Assembly: GCA_030148045.1 (NCBI GenBank)
Contig: JASBUE010000068.1
Location: forward strand, 1-54,557
DNA from: Candidatus Tenderia sp.
Lineage (GTDB): Bacteria; Pseudomonadota; Gammaproteobacteria; Tenderiales; Tenderiaceae
Reading direction: 5' to 3'
DNA length: 54,557 nucleotides
The stretch's first letter is position 1. Every line of letters begins with the position of its first letter. This document shows, one piece after another, positions 25,609 to 34,214 of this stretch. The notes below the pieces were generated by a model, which saw nothing but the letters and a program-made list of their open reading frames with translations, had not been told where the DNA came from and searched no databases. Position numbers and translations under genes: made by a program.

Positions 25609-27679
25609 TGGTGTGTTTTATTTGCGTGTATTGGCGTTCATTCGCAGACTGTTTGTTCCCTCGGTACCAAGCCGCCCAGCCCAGCTCCTCGGCGCGTTTG
25701 CCCGCCTGGGCCGGCACGTCGGTGGTGACGAAGTGGCGGTGCAGCACCTGGATGCCGATCATGTGGTTGATCACCGCGTCCAGCTGCACCTTGGTGGAGG
25801 CCGTGGTGTCGTCCGCCTCGTGCAGATCAAACACCGCTTTCACGCCGTCCTTGTCCAGCACGCCGGCCGCCTCGATGGCCTGGTCTGACAGATACTCATC
25901 GGCCAGGGCCCTCATGGCATTCCATTTCTTGGGATCGGTGTGGGCCGGCGGCGCCATGAAGGCGAACTTCTCGCGTTCGTACAAGGTCTTGGGCAGGATG
26001 CCCTTCATCGCCTCGCGCAGCACGTATTTTTCGGTGCGGCCCTTGATGCGCAGGGTGGGCGGCAGCCGGGTGGCTGTCTCGGCCAGGTGGTGGTCGAGGA
26101 AGGGCGGGCGTGCTTCCATGGAGTTGGCCATGTCGACCCGGTCGCCGCCCCAGGTGAGGATCTGGCCTTCCAGCATGGTCTTGATCCAGACGTACTGGGC
26201 CTTGTCCAGGGGATGACGCCCTGCCAGCATGTCGCCGTCCAGGGCCTCGGCGATGGCCCTGCCGGGCTCATAGCCCTCGGTCTGCTGGCGCAACTCGGGA
26301 TGCAGCAGGCCGGGCACGTGTTCGGCGGCGGCCAGCCAGGGTTGCAGGCAGCTGGGGGTGAAGCCGACCAGTTCATCCAGGGCCGGGTCGTGGAGTTCGT
26401 TTTCCGCCAGCATGGCGCCCTGGAACAGTTTGTTGCTTTCCGCCAGCAGGGCCTCCCATTCCTTGCGCTCTTGCGGCGGCAGGGTGTCCAGGCCGTGCAG
26501 GAACATGTCGCGGCGGAAGGCGGGGTAGCCGGCGAACAGTTCGTCCGAGCCCTCGCCGGTGACCACCACCTTGTAGCCGGCCTGGTTGACGTGGCGGCTC
26601 ATGAGCAGCTTGGCGACACCCAGGGTATTGTAGATGGTGCGTTCGGTATGCCACAGGGTTTCGACGAAGTTGTCGTAAAGATGGTCGGCCTTGAGGCGCA
26701 TGATGTCCTGGTCGGCGCCGACGGATTCGGCCATCTCGGTGGCGATGGCGCTTTCGTCGTAATCGGCGTCGTCGAAGCCGATGGTGAAGGCCTTCACCGG
26801 CGCTTGCTGGCTGGCGGCGGCCAGGCCCAGGGTGGCGCAGGAGTCGATGCCGCCGGACAGATAACAGGCCACCGGCACGTCGGCATCCAGGAGCAGTTGC
26901 ACCGCCTCGAGCAGTTTTTCGCGGATGGCCTCGATGTAGAACGCTTCCGGCTGCGATTCGTCACGCTCGCCCATGAGCGGGAAGTCCATGTCCCAATACT
27001 TCTCGTCTTTGATCTCGAACCTGCCGTTGTTGCGTTCGATGATCACCACGTGCCCCGGCTTCACCTGGTGAACGCCTTCGAAGGCGGTGGTGCCGGGCAC
27101 GATGGTCTGCATCAACTGGTGATAGACGCCTTGGGCGCTGAAGCGGCGCGGCACCTCGGGATGGGCGAACAGCACCTTAAGCTCCGAGACGAACACCAGG
27201 GTGCCGTTGTGCTCGGTCCAGTAGAGCGGCTTGACGCCGAAGCGATCGCGCACCAGCATCAGGCGGTCGTGTTCGCGATCGTAGAGGGCGAAGGCGTATT
27301 CGCCGCGGCAGGTCTTGAGCATCTCCTCCAGGCCGAAGCGCTCGTAGAGGTGCAGCACCAGTTCCGAGTCGCTCTTGGTTCTGAAACGCGCGCCGCGCGA
27401 GGTCAGATCGGCGCGAATACGCTTATAGTCGTACAGCTCGCCGTTCTGGGTCAGCATCAGCTTGCCGTCGTTGGAGAAGAAGGGCTGGCGGCCGCGGTTC
27501 TCATCCAGGTCGATAATGGACAGCCGGGCGTGGCTGAAGCCGATGCCGCGGTCATTCATGGTCTTGTAGCCGAAGCCGTCCGGGCCGCGATGGTGCTGGA
27601 TGGCGGCCATGTTGACCAGGGTTTGTGGGTCTACCGGCCGGGCCGGGTCTGCATGTAGGTAGCCTGCAATTCCGCACAT
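25592..27679 (-). CDS. asnB: Asparagine synthetase-like glutamine amidotransferase
   Basis: 695 aa. Class II glutaminase domain begins with the processed catalytic Cys2 (MCGIAGYL), with HHRGPDG and NGELYDY. The synthetase domain has the ATP loop SGGIDS near residue 270 and GEGSDELFAGYP near 372, and a conserved end (FMAPP). It adenylates a carboxylate and amidates it with ammonia from glutamine. Asparagine synthetase relatives of this type also amidate other amino acids or peptides, for example in N-acetylglutaminylglutamine amide synthesis. It is the last gene of a four-gene operon, 34 nt after the carbamoyltransferase. Its last few residues (TSLPLS) come from a palindromic repeat. Confidence 0.9.
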   Translation of the reverse strand: MCGIAGYLHADPARPVDPQTLVNMAAIQHHRGPDGFGYKTMNDRGIGFSHARLSIIDLDENRGRQPFFSNDGKLMLTQNGELYDYKRIRADLTSRGARFRTKSDSELVLHLYERFGLEEMLKTCRGEYAFALYDREHDRLMLVRDRFGVKPLYWTEHNGTLVFVSELKVLFAHPEVPRRFSAQGVYHQLMQTIVPGTTAFEGVHQVKPGHVVIIERNNGRFEIKDEKYWDMDFPLMGERDESQPEAFYIEAIREKLLEAVQLLLDADVPVACYLSGGIDSCATLGLAAASQQAPVKAFTIGFDDADYDESAIATEMAESVGADQDIMRLKADHLYDNFVETLWHTERTIYNTLGVAKLLMSRHVNQAGYKVVVTGEGSDELFAGYPAFRRDMFLHGLDTLPPQERKEWEALLAESNKLFQGAMLAENELHDPALDELVGFTPSCLQPWLAAAEHVPGLLHPELRQQTEGYEPGRAIAEALDGDMLAGRHPLDKAQYVWIKTMLEGQILTWGGDRVDMANSMEARPPFLDHHLAETATRLPPTLRIKGRTEKYVLREAMKGILPKTLYEREKFAFMAPPAHTDPKKWNAMRALADEYLSDQAIEAAGVLDKDGVKAVFDLHEADDTTASTKVQLDAVINHMIGIQVLHRHFVTTDVPAQAGKRAEELGWAAWYRGNKQSANERQYTQIKHTSLPLS

Positions 27680-27713
27680 AAGAGTGTGTTCCTTCGGTTC
27701 TTGATGATTATGA

Positions 27714-28796
27714 TTAAGATAATAGTTCGTCGGGGGTGTCGATGACGTGCTGGACGCGCTGTACCACGCTGGTGAGCAGGGCCATGCGGATGTAAACGGC
27801 GCCGCGGGCCTGGGCGAAATACCAGTTGTGGTCGGTGTCGTCCAGGTCGGTGGACAGCTCGTCGCCGCGCGCCAGCGGATGCATGATGATCGAGCCCGCT
27901 TTGAGCGGGGAGCCGGCGTTGAGCTTCAGATCTTCGCCCATGCGCTCGAAGGTGTCGCCGACCCAGGCGATGGAGTTGATGTACACCACGTCCAGCTTCG
28001 GCAGTTCCTTGTTCAGCGAGTGACTGACGCGGATGTTGAGCCCCTCTTGCTGCAGTTCCTCCAGCTGGCCTTCATCGTACGGATGATCATCCTCGCAGAT
28101 CACCACCACCTCCTCGAAGGCGTGAGCGTAGAGCGACATCATGATCAACAGCGAACGCACGGTGCGCATCTTGTTGGGCACACCGATGATGCCTATGCGC
28201 GCCTTGTCCTGCGTCGCCACCTGCCCGTCTAACAGCTGGGGACGCCATTTGAAAATGGCGAACATGTCGGTCAGCGCCTGGGTGGGATGCTCGTCGATGC
28301 CGTTGCCCGCATTGATAATGGGGATGCGCAGCGCATCCAGCATCTCGTAGACGGCGTCTTCGTTGCGGTCGCGCAATACCACCACGTCACCATAGTGATT
28401 GAACATTTCGGCCACGTCGCCCAGCGATTCGCCCTTGGCGATGCCGGTGGTGGCGGGATCGGTGATGCTCATCACATCGCCACCCAGGCGATGCCAGGCG
28501 CTCTCGAAGGAGAGCCGCGTGCGCGTGCTGGGCTCGTAAAAGGCGTTGATCAGGATCTTGCCCTTAAGCGGCGGGAACAGATTGGGCGAGGTCTCGTACA
28601 GGGCCGCCAGGCGGCAGATCTGGGCGATTTTGTCGCGGCTGAACTGGCGCGCCGAGACGATGGGCATGCCGGCCAGGTCGACCAGGTATTGTGGATCTTC
28701 CTCCACCTGGTCGAGCAGGCGCTGCGGCCGCTAGATGCCGTCGCGCCATTTGGCGGGGGTGACCGGATTCCTGAGCAGGGGGTGAAGTGGTTTCAC
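27714..28796 (-). CDS. ATCase-like carbamoyltransferase, altered substrate site, in-frame TAG
   Basis: Read from GTG 28796 (AGGAGAG 5 nt upstream) it is 360 residues with TAG at codon 22 (28731-28733). A GTG at codon 31 could start a 330-residue product. The carbamoyl-phosphate site is intact: S90-TRTR, K121 in the GIAKGES loop, and H170-PTQ. In the second domain, E. coli ATCase has T-R-V-Q, where Arg229 and Gln231 hold aspartate. The aligned segment here is Y272-INSIAW, so both are replaced. HPLPR has become HPLAR (306-310). I infer a carbamoyltransferase for an amino acid other than aspartate. No PyrI or PyrC lies nearby. It is in an operon with two hydrolases and an asparagine synthetase-like enzyme. 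Confidence 0.85.
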
Positions 28797-28900
28797 CGGG
28801 TCTCTCCTTATTCTTTAAACAGGTGTGGAAAATCAAATACTGAGCAGTGTCTGTGTCAACGGTATGACGCCGGACAGGGGCATTGGCCTGCATGAGGTAT

Positions 28901-29632
28901 TCATCTGGCCTTCTCCTTCAGGTCGGCCAGTTCCGCCAGCGCCTCTTGCGTGGAAATGACGCGGGCATAACGATCCTTCATGGTGGTGATGGTGGCCTTT
29001 TGCAGCTCGGGCGTCACCGTGGCGCAGCCGTCCTCGATCAGGGTGACGTAGAAGCCGAGATCGCAGGCATCCCTGATGGCGGTGGAGACGCATTCGTTAC
29101 TGTAGACGCCGGCGATGTACAGGCCGGTGATTTCCATGTTGCGCAGGATGTATTCCACATTGGTGGCGTTGAAGACACCGCTGGCGGTCTTGTTGATGAC
29201 GATTTCATCGCCCTGGGGCGCCACCTGGGGCAGGAATTCGGCCTCCTTGGAGCCGGGCGGTGCGTGCAGCTTGAGCCGCTTGTGCCCCGGGCCGCGGTCG
29301 CGACCGTCTTGGGTCAGGGATTGGATGCGGGTGTGGATGACCTCCAGCCCTTTGCGTCTGAAACCGTCCTGCAGCTTGCGCACATTGGGCAGCACGGTTT
29401 CTTCCAGGCGGTTGAAATAATACTCCTGGGCCTCCACCGGCACGCCTGATTTCTCCACGTCGGCAAACACGCCGTAGCCGGGGGCGGCGTCGAGGAATTG
29501 CAGATCGATGGTCAGCAGGGCGGTATGGTATTGCTCCAGCGACTTGTGGACCGCCGGGGCATCGGTAATCGATTCGCGATAGGTTTCGCGTAAGGGGTCG
29601 ACATTGACAAATTCTTGGTGTTTTATCGTCAT
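28901..29632 (-). CDS. Isochorismatase-fold cysteine amidohydrolase
   Basis: 243 aa. The family triad is visible: D43 (LLTIDLQ), K148 (VINKTASG) and C181 (VYSNECVSTAIRDA), with the cis-peptide setting before the Cys. Relatives hydrolyse amides or carbamoyl groups (nicotinamidase, N-carbamoylsarcosine amidase, ureidoacrylate amidohydrolase). It is a cytoplasmic enzyme without a signal peptide. It overlaps the upstream hydrolase by 4 nt and lies 104 nt before the carbamoyltransferase. In this operon it would suit removal of a terminal amide or a carbamoyl group. The exact substrate cannot be told from sequence. Confidence 0.88.
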   Translation of the reverse strand: MTIKHQEFVNVDPLRETYRESITDAPAVHKSLEQYHTALLTIDLQFLDAAPGYGVFADVEKSGVPVEAQEYYFNRLEETVLPNVRKLQDGFRRKGLEVIHTRIQSLTQDGRDRGPGHKRLKLHAPPGSKEAEFLPQVAPQGDEIVINKTASGVFNATNVEYILRNMEITGLYIAGVYSNECVSTAIRDACDLGFYVTLIEDGCATVTPELQKATITTMKDRYARVISTQEALAELADLKEKAR

Positions 29633-30870
29633 TTTTCGCTAGCCAGCTTGTGGAGGGTGTTCAGTAATATGTTAGCCCCGTTTTCGATATCCTCCCAGGC
29701 GGTCCATTCGGCCGGCGAATGGCTGCGGCCGTCCTTGCTGGGGACGAAGATCATGCCGGCGCGGGTTATCTTCGACATGATCTGGGTGTCGTGGGCGGCG
29801 CCGCTGGGCATTTGCAGCATGGATAGGCCATCGGCCTGGGCCGACTCGCTGATCAGTTGCATCACGCCGGGATCGCATTTCACCGGCGCGATATCGCTCA
29901 GTACTTCGAATTCGAACATCAAGTCGCGGCGCCGGGCGATGGCGGAGATGGCGCGGCGGAAGGCACTGGACAACTCTTCCAGTTTTTCATGATTGGTTTC
30001 GCGCACGTCGAGCGAGAATTCCACCAGGCCGGGCACCACGTTGGCGGCGCCCGGTGACAATTCGACGCAGCCGATGGTGGCGACGCTGCTGGGGCTGCCG
30101 TGCTCTTCCAGGATGCGGGGAATCTCGCCGGAGAATTCCGCCAGGCCTTGAAAGGCATCCTGGCGCATGTCCATGGGCGTGGAACCGGCATGGCCGGCCA
30201 TGCCGAACAGCTTCACATTCCATTTGAACAGGCCGGCGATGGCATCCACCACGCCGATCTTGATATGGCGGCGATCGAGCACCGGCCCCTGCTCGATATG
30301 CAATTCCACAAAGGCGTGAATGCTCTCGGCCGGTCGCGCGGCGCTCAGGGCGTCCATGGCGTTCATGCCCCAGTGGGCCATGGCCTCGCTGATGGAGATG
30401 CCGTCGAGGTCACGAGAATGATAGATACTTTCGGGCGTCAGGCGGCCGCAGATGGCGCTGGAGCCGAAGATGCCGCCGAAGCGTCCCTCCTAATCGGAGA
30501 AGGCCACGGCCTCCAGCGGCCGCACAACATCGACCTCTTGTTCCTTGAGACAGCGCAGGCACTCCAATCCGGCCACCACGCCCAAGGCGCCGTCCAGTTG
30601 TCCGCCGCCGGGCACCGAATCGATATGGGAACCGGTCATGACGCTGGCCTTGCCCTCGCGCCAATGGAGACGGGCGTGAACATTGGCCGCGCCATCCATA
30701 TAATAGTCCAGCCCGGCGCTCTCGATACGTTGACGCAACCAGTCCCGGGCCTGCATGTCGGCGGCGCTGAAGGCCATGCGGTAGATGCCCTGGTCTTCCG
30801 CCCGGCCGATTTCGGCCAGCGCGGCGAGATCATCGCGCAAACGCTCGGCATTGATTCTGAGGCTGCTCAT
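29629..30870 (-). CDS. M20-type N-carbamoyl amino acid hydrolase, in-frame TAG
   Basis: Read through TAG at 30490-30492 (codon 127), the frame gives 413 residues, the normal length of the hydantoinase/carbamoylase family. Metal ligands are seen as GSHIDSVPGGG (His) and the LDGALGV aspartate. The TAG falls in SD-TAG-EGRFGG, where the family has D/N-E-E-G-x-R-F, so it replaces the first Glu, the general base in related amidohydrolases. If TAG stops translation the gene is dead. If it is decoded as Glu or Gln, a full enzyme or a slow mutant results. It is the first gene of the operon and overlaps the next by 4 nt. Confidence 0.85.
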
Positions 30871-31547
30871 GATGGGCGGGCTCCGATATTGCTGGGCGGG
30901 ATGAAAAATTGGCGCTGCGCGGAAGCAGTGTCCGGCACCAGTGCAGGGGCGGGGCTTTGCGCGCGAATCGCTGTGTGTGCAAATGGGTTTGGGCTGTGAA
31001 GCGACGCCCTGCCTATCGACAGGGCGGCTTGTTGTGAAGTCGATTCATCTCTGGTGGGATTGGTAATATCGAGCATATATTCCTGTATCGAGTTTTCCGT
31101 CATCTGACTATGTGGTCAATCTCAACTCCGTTCACCGTCATACATGAACGCCAACCGTTGTTTGTGAGTCAGAAGACTGGATAAACGGCAGCGGGGCATT
31201 CATCAAGCATTCACTCCGTCGATGTTGCCGGCCTTGCCATTCGGGTGTTTGGATCGAATGTACTCACTATCCGCGTCGGTGTTTTTTCGTCTTGGATCAG
31301 TCAGGGCCTGATGCGAAAAACAGCTTCCGTATTGGCCGGCATTCGCTAACCCCTTATTCATTCAAAAGGTTTTGGCTCTGAATGTCAAATTTTCGAGGCC
31401 GTAGGGGATGGTTTTGCGCTTGTAATATGCTGCGAAACAGGCGCTTATACAGACCGTAAAAAGCACGTAATAATTTTGTTGTTTCTCTGCGCGGAAAAGC
31501 CGGATGCTGATATCATCGCCTCGCGATGATTTAGGGGGCGTTTTTCG
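30871..31547. other. Intergenic region, no convincing gene
   Basis: About 680 nt upstream of the minus-strand operon. A 78-codon minus frame (30867-31103) has no ribosome site and a composition unlike a protein, so I leave it out. The rest is lower in GC than its neighbours. It probably contains the operon promoter, but I cannot pick one out with confidence. Confidence 0.5.
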
Positions 31548-31806
31548 ATGACCGAGACACCCAGCGATGAATATGTTTAGTAAGGTCCCGTTCTTGCGCA
31601 ACATCGCCTTGACAGCGCCGTATTTTCACTTAGGAAAGGTCCGAAGCTTGAGGCGGGTGGTCGGCGTGATGGGCTCCGCCCAGCTGGATATCCAGCTTAC
31701 AGACAGTGAAGCTGAAAAGATCGTTGCATTCCTGCATGCGCTGCCAGGTGACCAGCCCAAGGTCGGCTATCTGGTCTTGCCGCCGATTACGCCTTCCACA
31801 CACTAG
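31548..31806 (+). pseudogene. Remnant of a MauG / di-haem cytochrome c peroxidase gene
   Basis: Only the C-terminal end remains. The first frame reads TETPSDEYV, then a one-base shift, then KVPFLRNIALTAPYFHLGKV and a final helix (LTDSEAEKIVAFLHALPG). Intact family members read SDEYVFKVPSLRN without a break and have two CxxCH sites upstream, which are absent here. The canonical HDG of this family is HLG. It is a decayed gene end lying just before the phosphoesterase-cytochrome c operon, which it may once have led. Confidence 0.75.
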
Positions 31807-31975
31807 CCCACTGGAATCGGCCGCCTTTGTCGGACGGCCTCGTGGCACTCACGTTTGTGAGTTCGGTACAGGAATGTTGAGTGACCTATTGCAGTCTTGT
31901 AGGCGGTGCATTGAGGTTGCTTGACAGGTATCAATCCCCCATCTACTTTGAGTTTTGACTTCTTTAAAAAACGAT

Positions 31976-31996
31976 CTTAATAATTTAATTATTAAG
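31976..31996. promoter_or_regulatory. Perfect AT-rich palindrome, possible operator
   Basis: CTTAATAATT and AATTATTAAG flank a single T. The site lies 32 nt before the phosphoesterase start, in an AT-rich stretch with a TTGACT upstream, where a regulator site would be expected. It has no T-run geometry for a terminator. Confidence 0.5.
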
Positions 31997-32028
31997 TGAT
32001 AACTGGTGGCGTATCCAGGGAGGGGGCA

Positions 32029-33045
32029 ATGAAAAGAATTACTCGGCGTGAGTTTCTGGGCATCTCTCTTAAGGCCGGTGCGGCGACGATGTTTGCGGGC
32101 ATGTTCGCACCTTCGGCAACCAGCTTGATGGGTTTGGGTGGCGTGGCTCATGCCGCCACCAAGAGTATCTCACCATTCAGCTTTGCGGTAATTACAGATT
32201 CACATCTCTACGATATTCCAGACCATAAATTTGACGCAATCCTGGAAAAGGCCGTGGCCGATGTTAACAGCCTTAAGCCTCAGCCCGACTTCGTGCTCTA
32301 TTCAGGCGACTTGGCGCAGTTTGGCAAGGAGGCGGAGTTGGTCAAAGGAAAACGCATTCTCGATAAGTTGAAGGTGCCTTATAAGATCATCCCCGGGGAG
32401 CATGACTATTACCTGGATATGGGTAAGGCCTGGCGCAAGATGTTCGGTAATGAGCATTGGTCCTTCGATCACAAGGGTACCCACATCATCGGCATGAACT
32501 CCATCCTGGTCGATGATTTCTGGACGCTGCGCGAACTGACCCCGACGGAGCGCATGGGCTACATGGCGGAATTGGAATGCCATCAATGCGGCCTTTGGGG
32601 AGTGCATGATAAACAGCTTGACTGGCTGGAGAAGGACGTCAAAAACTTGAGTCCGGATACGCCGGTGATCATTATGACCCATTCGCCGCTCTGGGATTAC
32701 TACCCGCGCTGGAATTTTCAGACGGTCGATGCCCCCGAGATCCGTTTGTTGCTACGTAAATTCGAGAAGGTGATGGCGATCCATGGGCATATTCACCAAG
32801 TGGTTTACAATTCCGTTGGTAATATCAGCTCGGCCGGACTGCTGTCCACCTCCTGGCCCTGGCCTTATCCGCCGGTGGATCTGCCTTATCCTCACATCAA
32901 GATGAATCGCGTCGACCCCGGTGATTTTGAAGACGGTTTGGGTACCCATGCTGTCGATCTCGCCAAGAATTTTGACGGCATCTTGAACTACCGTGCGTTC
33001 TCCGATCTGTTGCCGGAAAACGTTAAACGCGGTGTCAAACTTTGA
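32029..33045 (+). CDS. Tat-exported metallophosphoesterase
   Basis: 338 aa from ATG 32029 (AGGGAGGGGG upstream). The Tat signal is TRREFLG followed by a hydrophobic stretch, ending near AHAATK. The calcineurin-like motifs appear in order: TDSHLYD (DxH), SGDLAQ (GDxx), PGEHDYY (a G-x-H-D variant), MTHSPLWD and IHGHIHQ (GHxH). It should be a periplasmic two-metal phosphoesterase, and Tat export implies that folding and metal loading occur before export. A cytochrome c gene follows 15 nt later, which suggests a shared periplasmic process, but none is evident. Confidence 0.88.
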   Translation: MKRITRREFLGISLKAGAATMFAGMFAPSATSLMGLGGVAHAATKSISPFSFAVITDSHLYDIPDHKFDAILEKAVADVNSLKPQPDFVLYSGDLAQFGKEAELVKGKRILDKLKVPYKIIPGEHDYYLDMGKAWRKMFGNEHWSFDHKGTHIIGMNSILVDDFWTLRELTPTERMGYMAELECHQCGLWGVHDKQLDWLEKDVKNLSPDTPVIIMTHSPLWDYYPRWNFQTVDAPEIRLLLRKFEKVMAIHGHIHQVVYNSVGNISSAGLLSTSWPWPYPPVDLPYPHIKMNRVDPGDFEDGLGTHAVDLAKNFDGILNYRAFSDLLPENVKRGVKL

Positions 33046-33060
33046 TCGGGGGGTGGGACG

Positions 33061-33555
33061 ATGAACAAGCATAAATATCAATCACTTGGTTTTACGGTTT
33101 TAGGAAGCTGCGTTCTGGCTATGATACTCAGCATGAGTACGCTCCAAGCCAAGGAGCCGTTTACCAGCGCCGAAGCGGAAGATCAGAGGAATATGCTGAT
33201 GGAGTTTGTGGCGCGAGGCGATGCCTTGTGGCACAGTGAAGCTCTGGGTACCAACGGGCTAGCCTGCGGCAACTGCCATCCAGACGGCTCCGCCACCAAT
33301 CCCCACACCTGGCCCAAATATCAGACCAACCTGGGCAAGGTGGGAACCCTGCGCGAGATGATCAACTGGTGTATTGCGGTGCCCATGCTTGGCAAGCCCT
33401 TGGCCTTGGACAGCGATGACATGATCGCCATGGAAGCCTATGCCACGTATATGCATCGCGGGATAGCCATCGCGCCGGCCAAGGATGAACAGCATGGCGG
33501 GGTTCCCGTGATCAGCGGGCCAGGTTATCCGAACGCCATCGGCGGCAATCGCTAG
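33061..33555 (+). CDS. Exported monohaem cytochrome c
   Basis: 164 aa. Signal peptide (VLGSCVLAMILSMSTLQA) and one haem site CGNCH in GLACGNCHPDGSATNP. Downstream a Met-containing segment (IAVPMLGKPLALDSDDMIAMEAYATYM) provides likely distal ligands. The pattern resembles SoxX-type and other small class I cytochromes. Ribosome site GGGGGGTGGGACG precedes ATG. It lies between the phosphoesterase and the DUF1566 protein, all with export signals. Confidence 0.88.
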   Translation: MNKHKYQSLGFTVLGSCVLAMILSMSTLQAKEPFTSAEAEDQRNMLMEFVARGDALWHSEALGTNGLACGNCHPDGSATNPHTWPKYQTNLGKVGTLREMINWCIAVPMLGKPLALDSDDMIAMEAYATYMHRGIAIAPAKDEQHGGVPVISGPGYPNAIGGNR

Positions 33556-33593
33556 GGTCTTTGTTGATCCACGAGAATCCATGAGGGGGCATC

Positions 33594-34139
33594 ATGCTTA
33601 AGCAGATACTCGTTGTGCTGTTCGTATTTTCAGTCTGCTCGTCGGTTTGGGCAGAAACCTGTCGTAGTGACCGCGCGGCCTCTACGCCCAGCAGCCGGTT
33701 CGCTACCCAAGGCGCCACAGTTACGGATCAAGATACGGAGCTTTCCTGGATGCGTTGTGCCGTGGGGCAACGTTGGAGTGGAGAGACCTGTGTCGGTAAG
33801 GCGCAAAGCTTCGACTGGCGGCAGGCCATGGCCCAGGTCGAGCGCATTAACGCTCAGCAGCTGGGTGGCCATAGCGACTGGCGCATGCCCATCGTCCCAG
33901 AGCTTGCCTCCATCGTTGAACGTAAATGCTTCAATCCGCGCCTGAACACCGAAGTGTTCACCGGTGCGCCGTCGGAGATCTTCTGGACCGCCATGGAAAA
34001 GATGGGGCGGCCGGACTATGCCTACACGCTAGATTTTGGTGGCGGTGCCGCTAGGGCGACGGATAAGCACGATGCCGCAGCCGTGCGCTTGGTGCGTGGC
34101 GGCCCATGGTGGGAGCCGCCGGTAATGTCACAGCGTTGA
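33594..34139 (+). CDS. Exported DUF1566 (Lcl-C-like) protein
   Basis: 181 aa. Signal peptide (ILVVLFVFSVCSSVWA). The mature part has the DUF1566 pattern: VTDQDTELSWMRCAVGQRW near the start, then DWRQAMAQVERINAQQLGG, HSDWRMPIVPELASIVERKC, and a final VRLVRGG. Four or more Cys suggest disulfides. Such proteins are surface or periplasmic with unknown roles. It is the last gene of the phosphoesterase-cytochrome trio. Ribosome site GAGGGGG lies 5 nt before ATG. Confidence 0.8.
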   Translation: MLKQILVVLFVFSVCSSVWAETCRSDRAASTPSSRFATQGATVTDQDTELSWMRCAVGQRWSGETCVGKAQSFDWRQAMAQVERINAQQLGGHSDWRMPIVPELASIVERKCFNPRLNTEVFTGAPSEIFWTAMEKMGRPDYAYTLDFGGGAARATDKHDAAAVRLVRGGPWWEPPVMSQR

Positions 34140-34214
34140 GATATGAACTGGGCGGCATTAGCCCGGCCTGAGGCTATTACGGCATGGCGGTGCAAGCCGG
34201 GCAGAGATCGTGGC

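Noticed and set aside
25940..27658. 572-codon plus-strand frame opposite asnB
   Set aside because: Composition is typical of an antisense shadow (Gly, His, Val, Gln rich) and asnB motifs are unambiguous on the other strand.
30867..31103. 78-codon minus-strand frame ahead of the carbamoyl hydrolase
   Set aside because: It overlaps the hydrolase start by 4 nt, but has no ribosome site and a random-looking composition.
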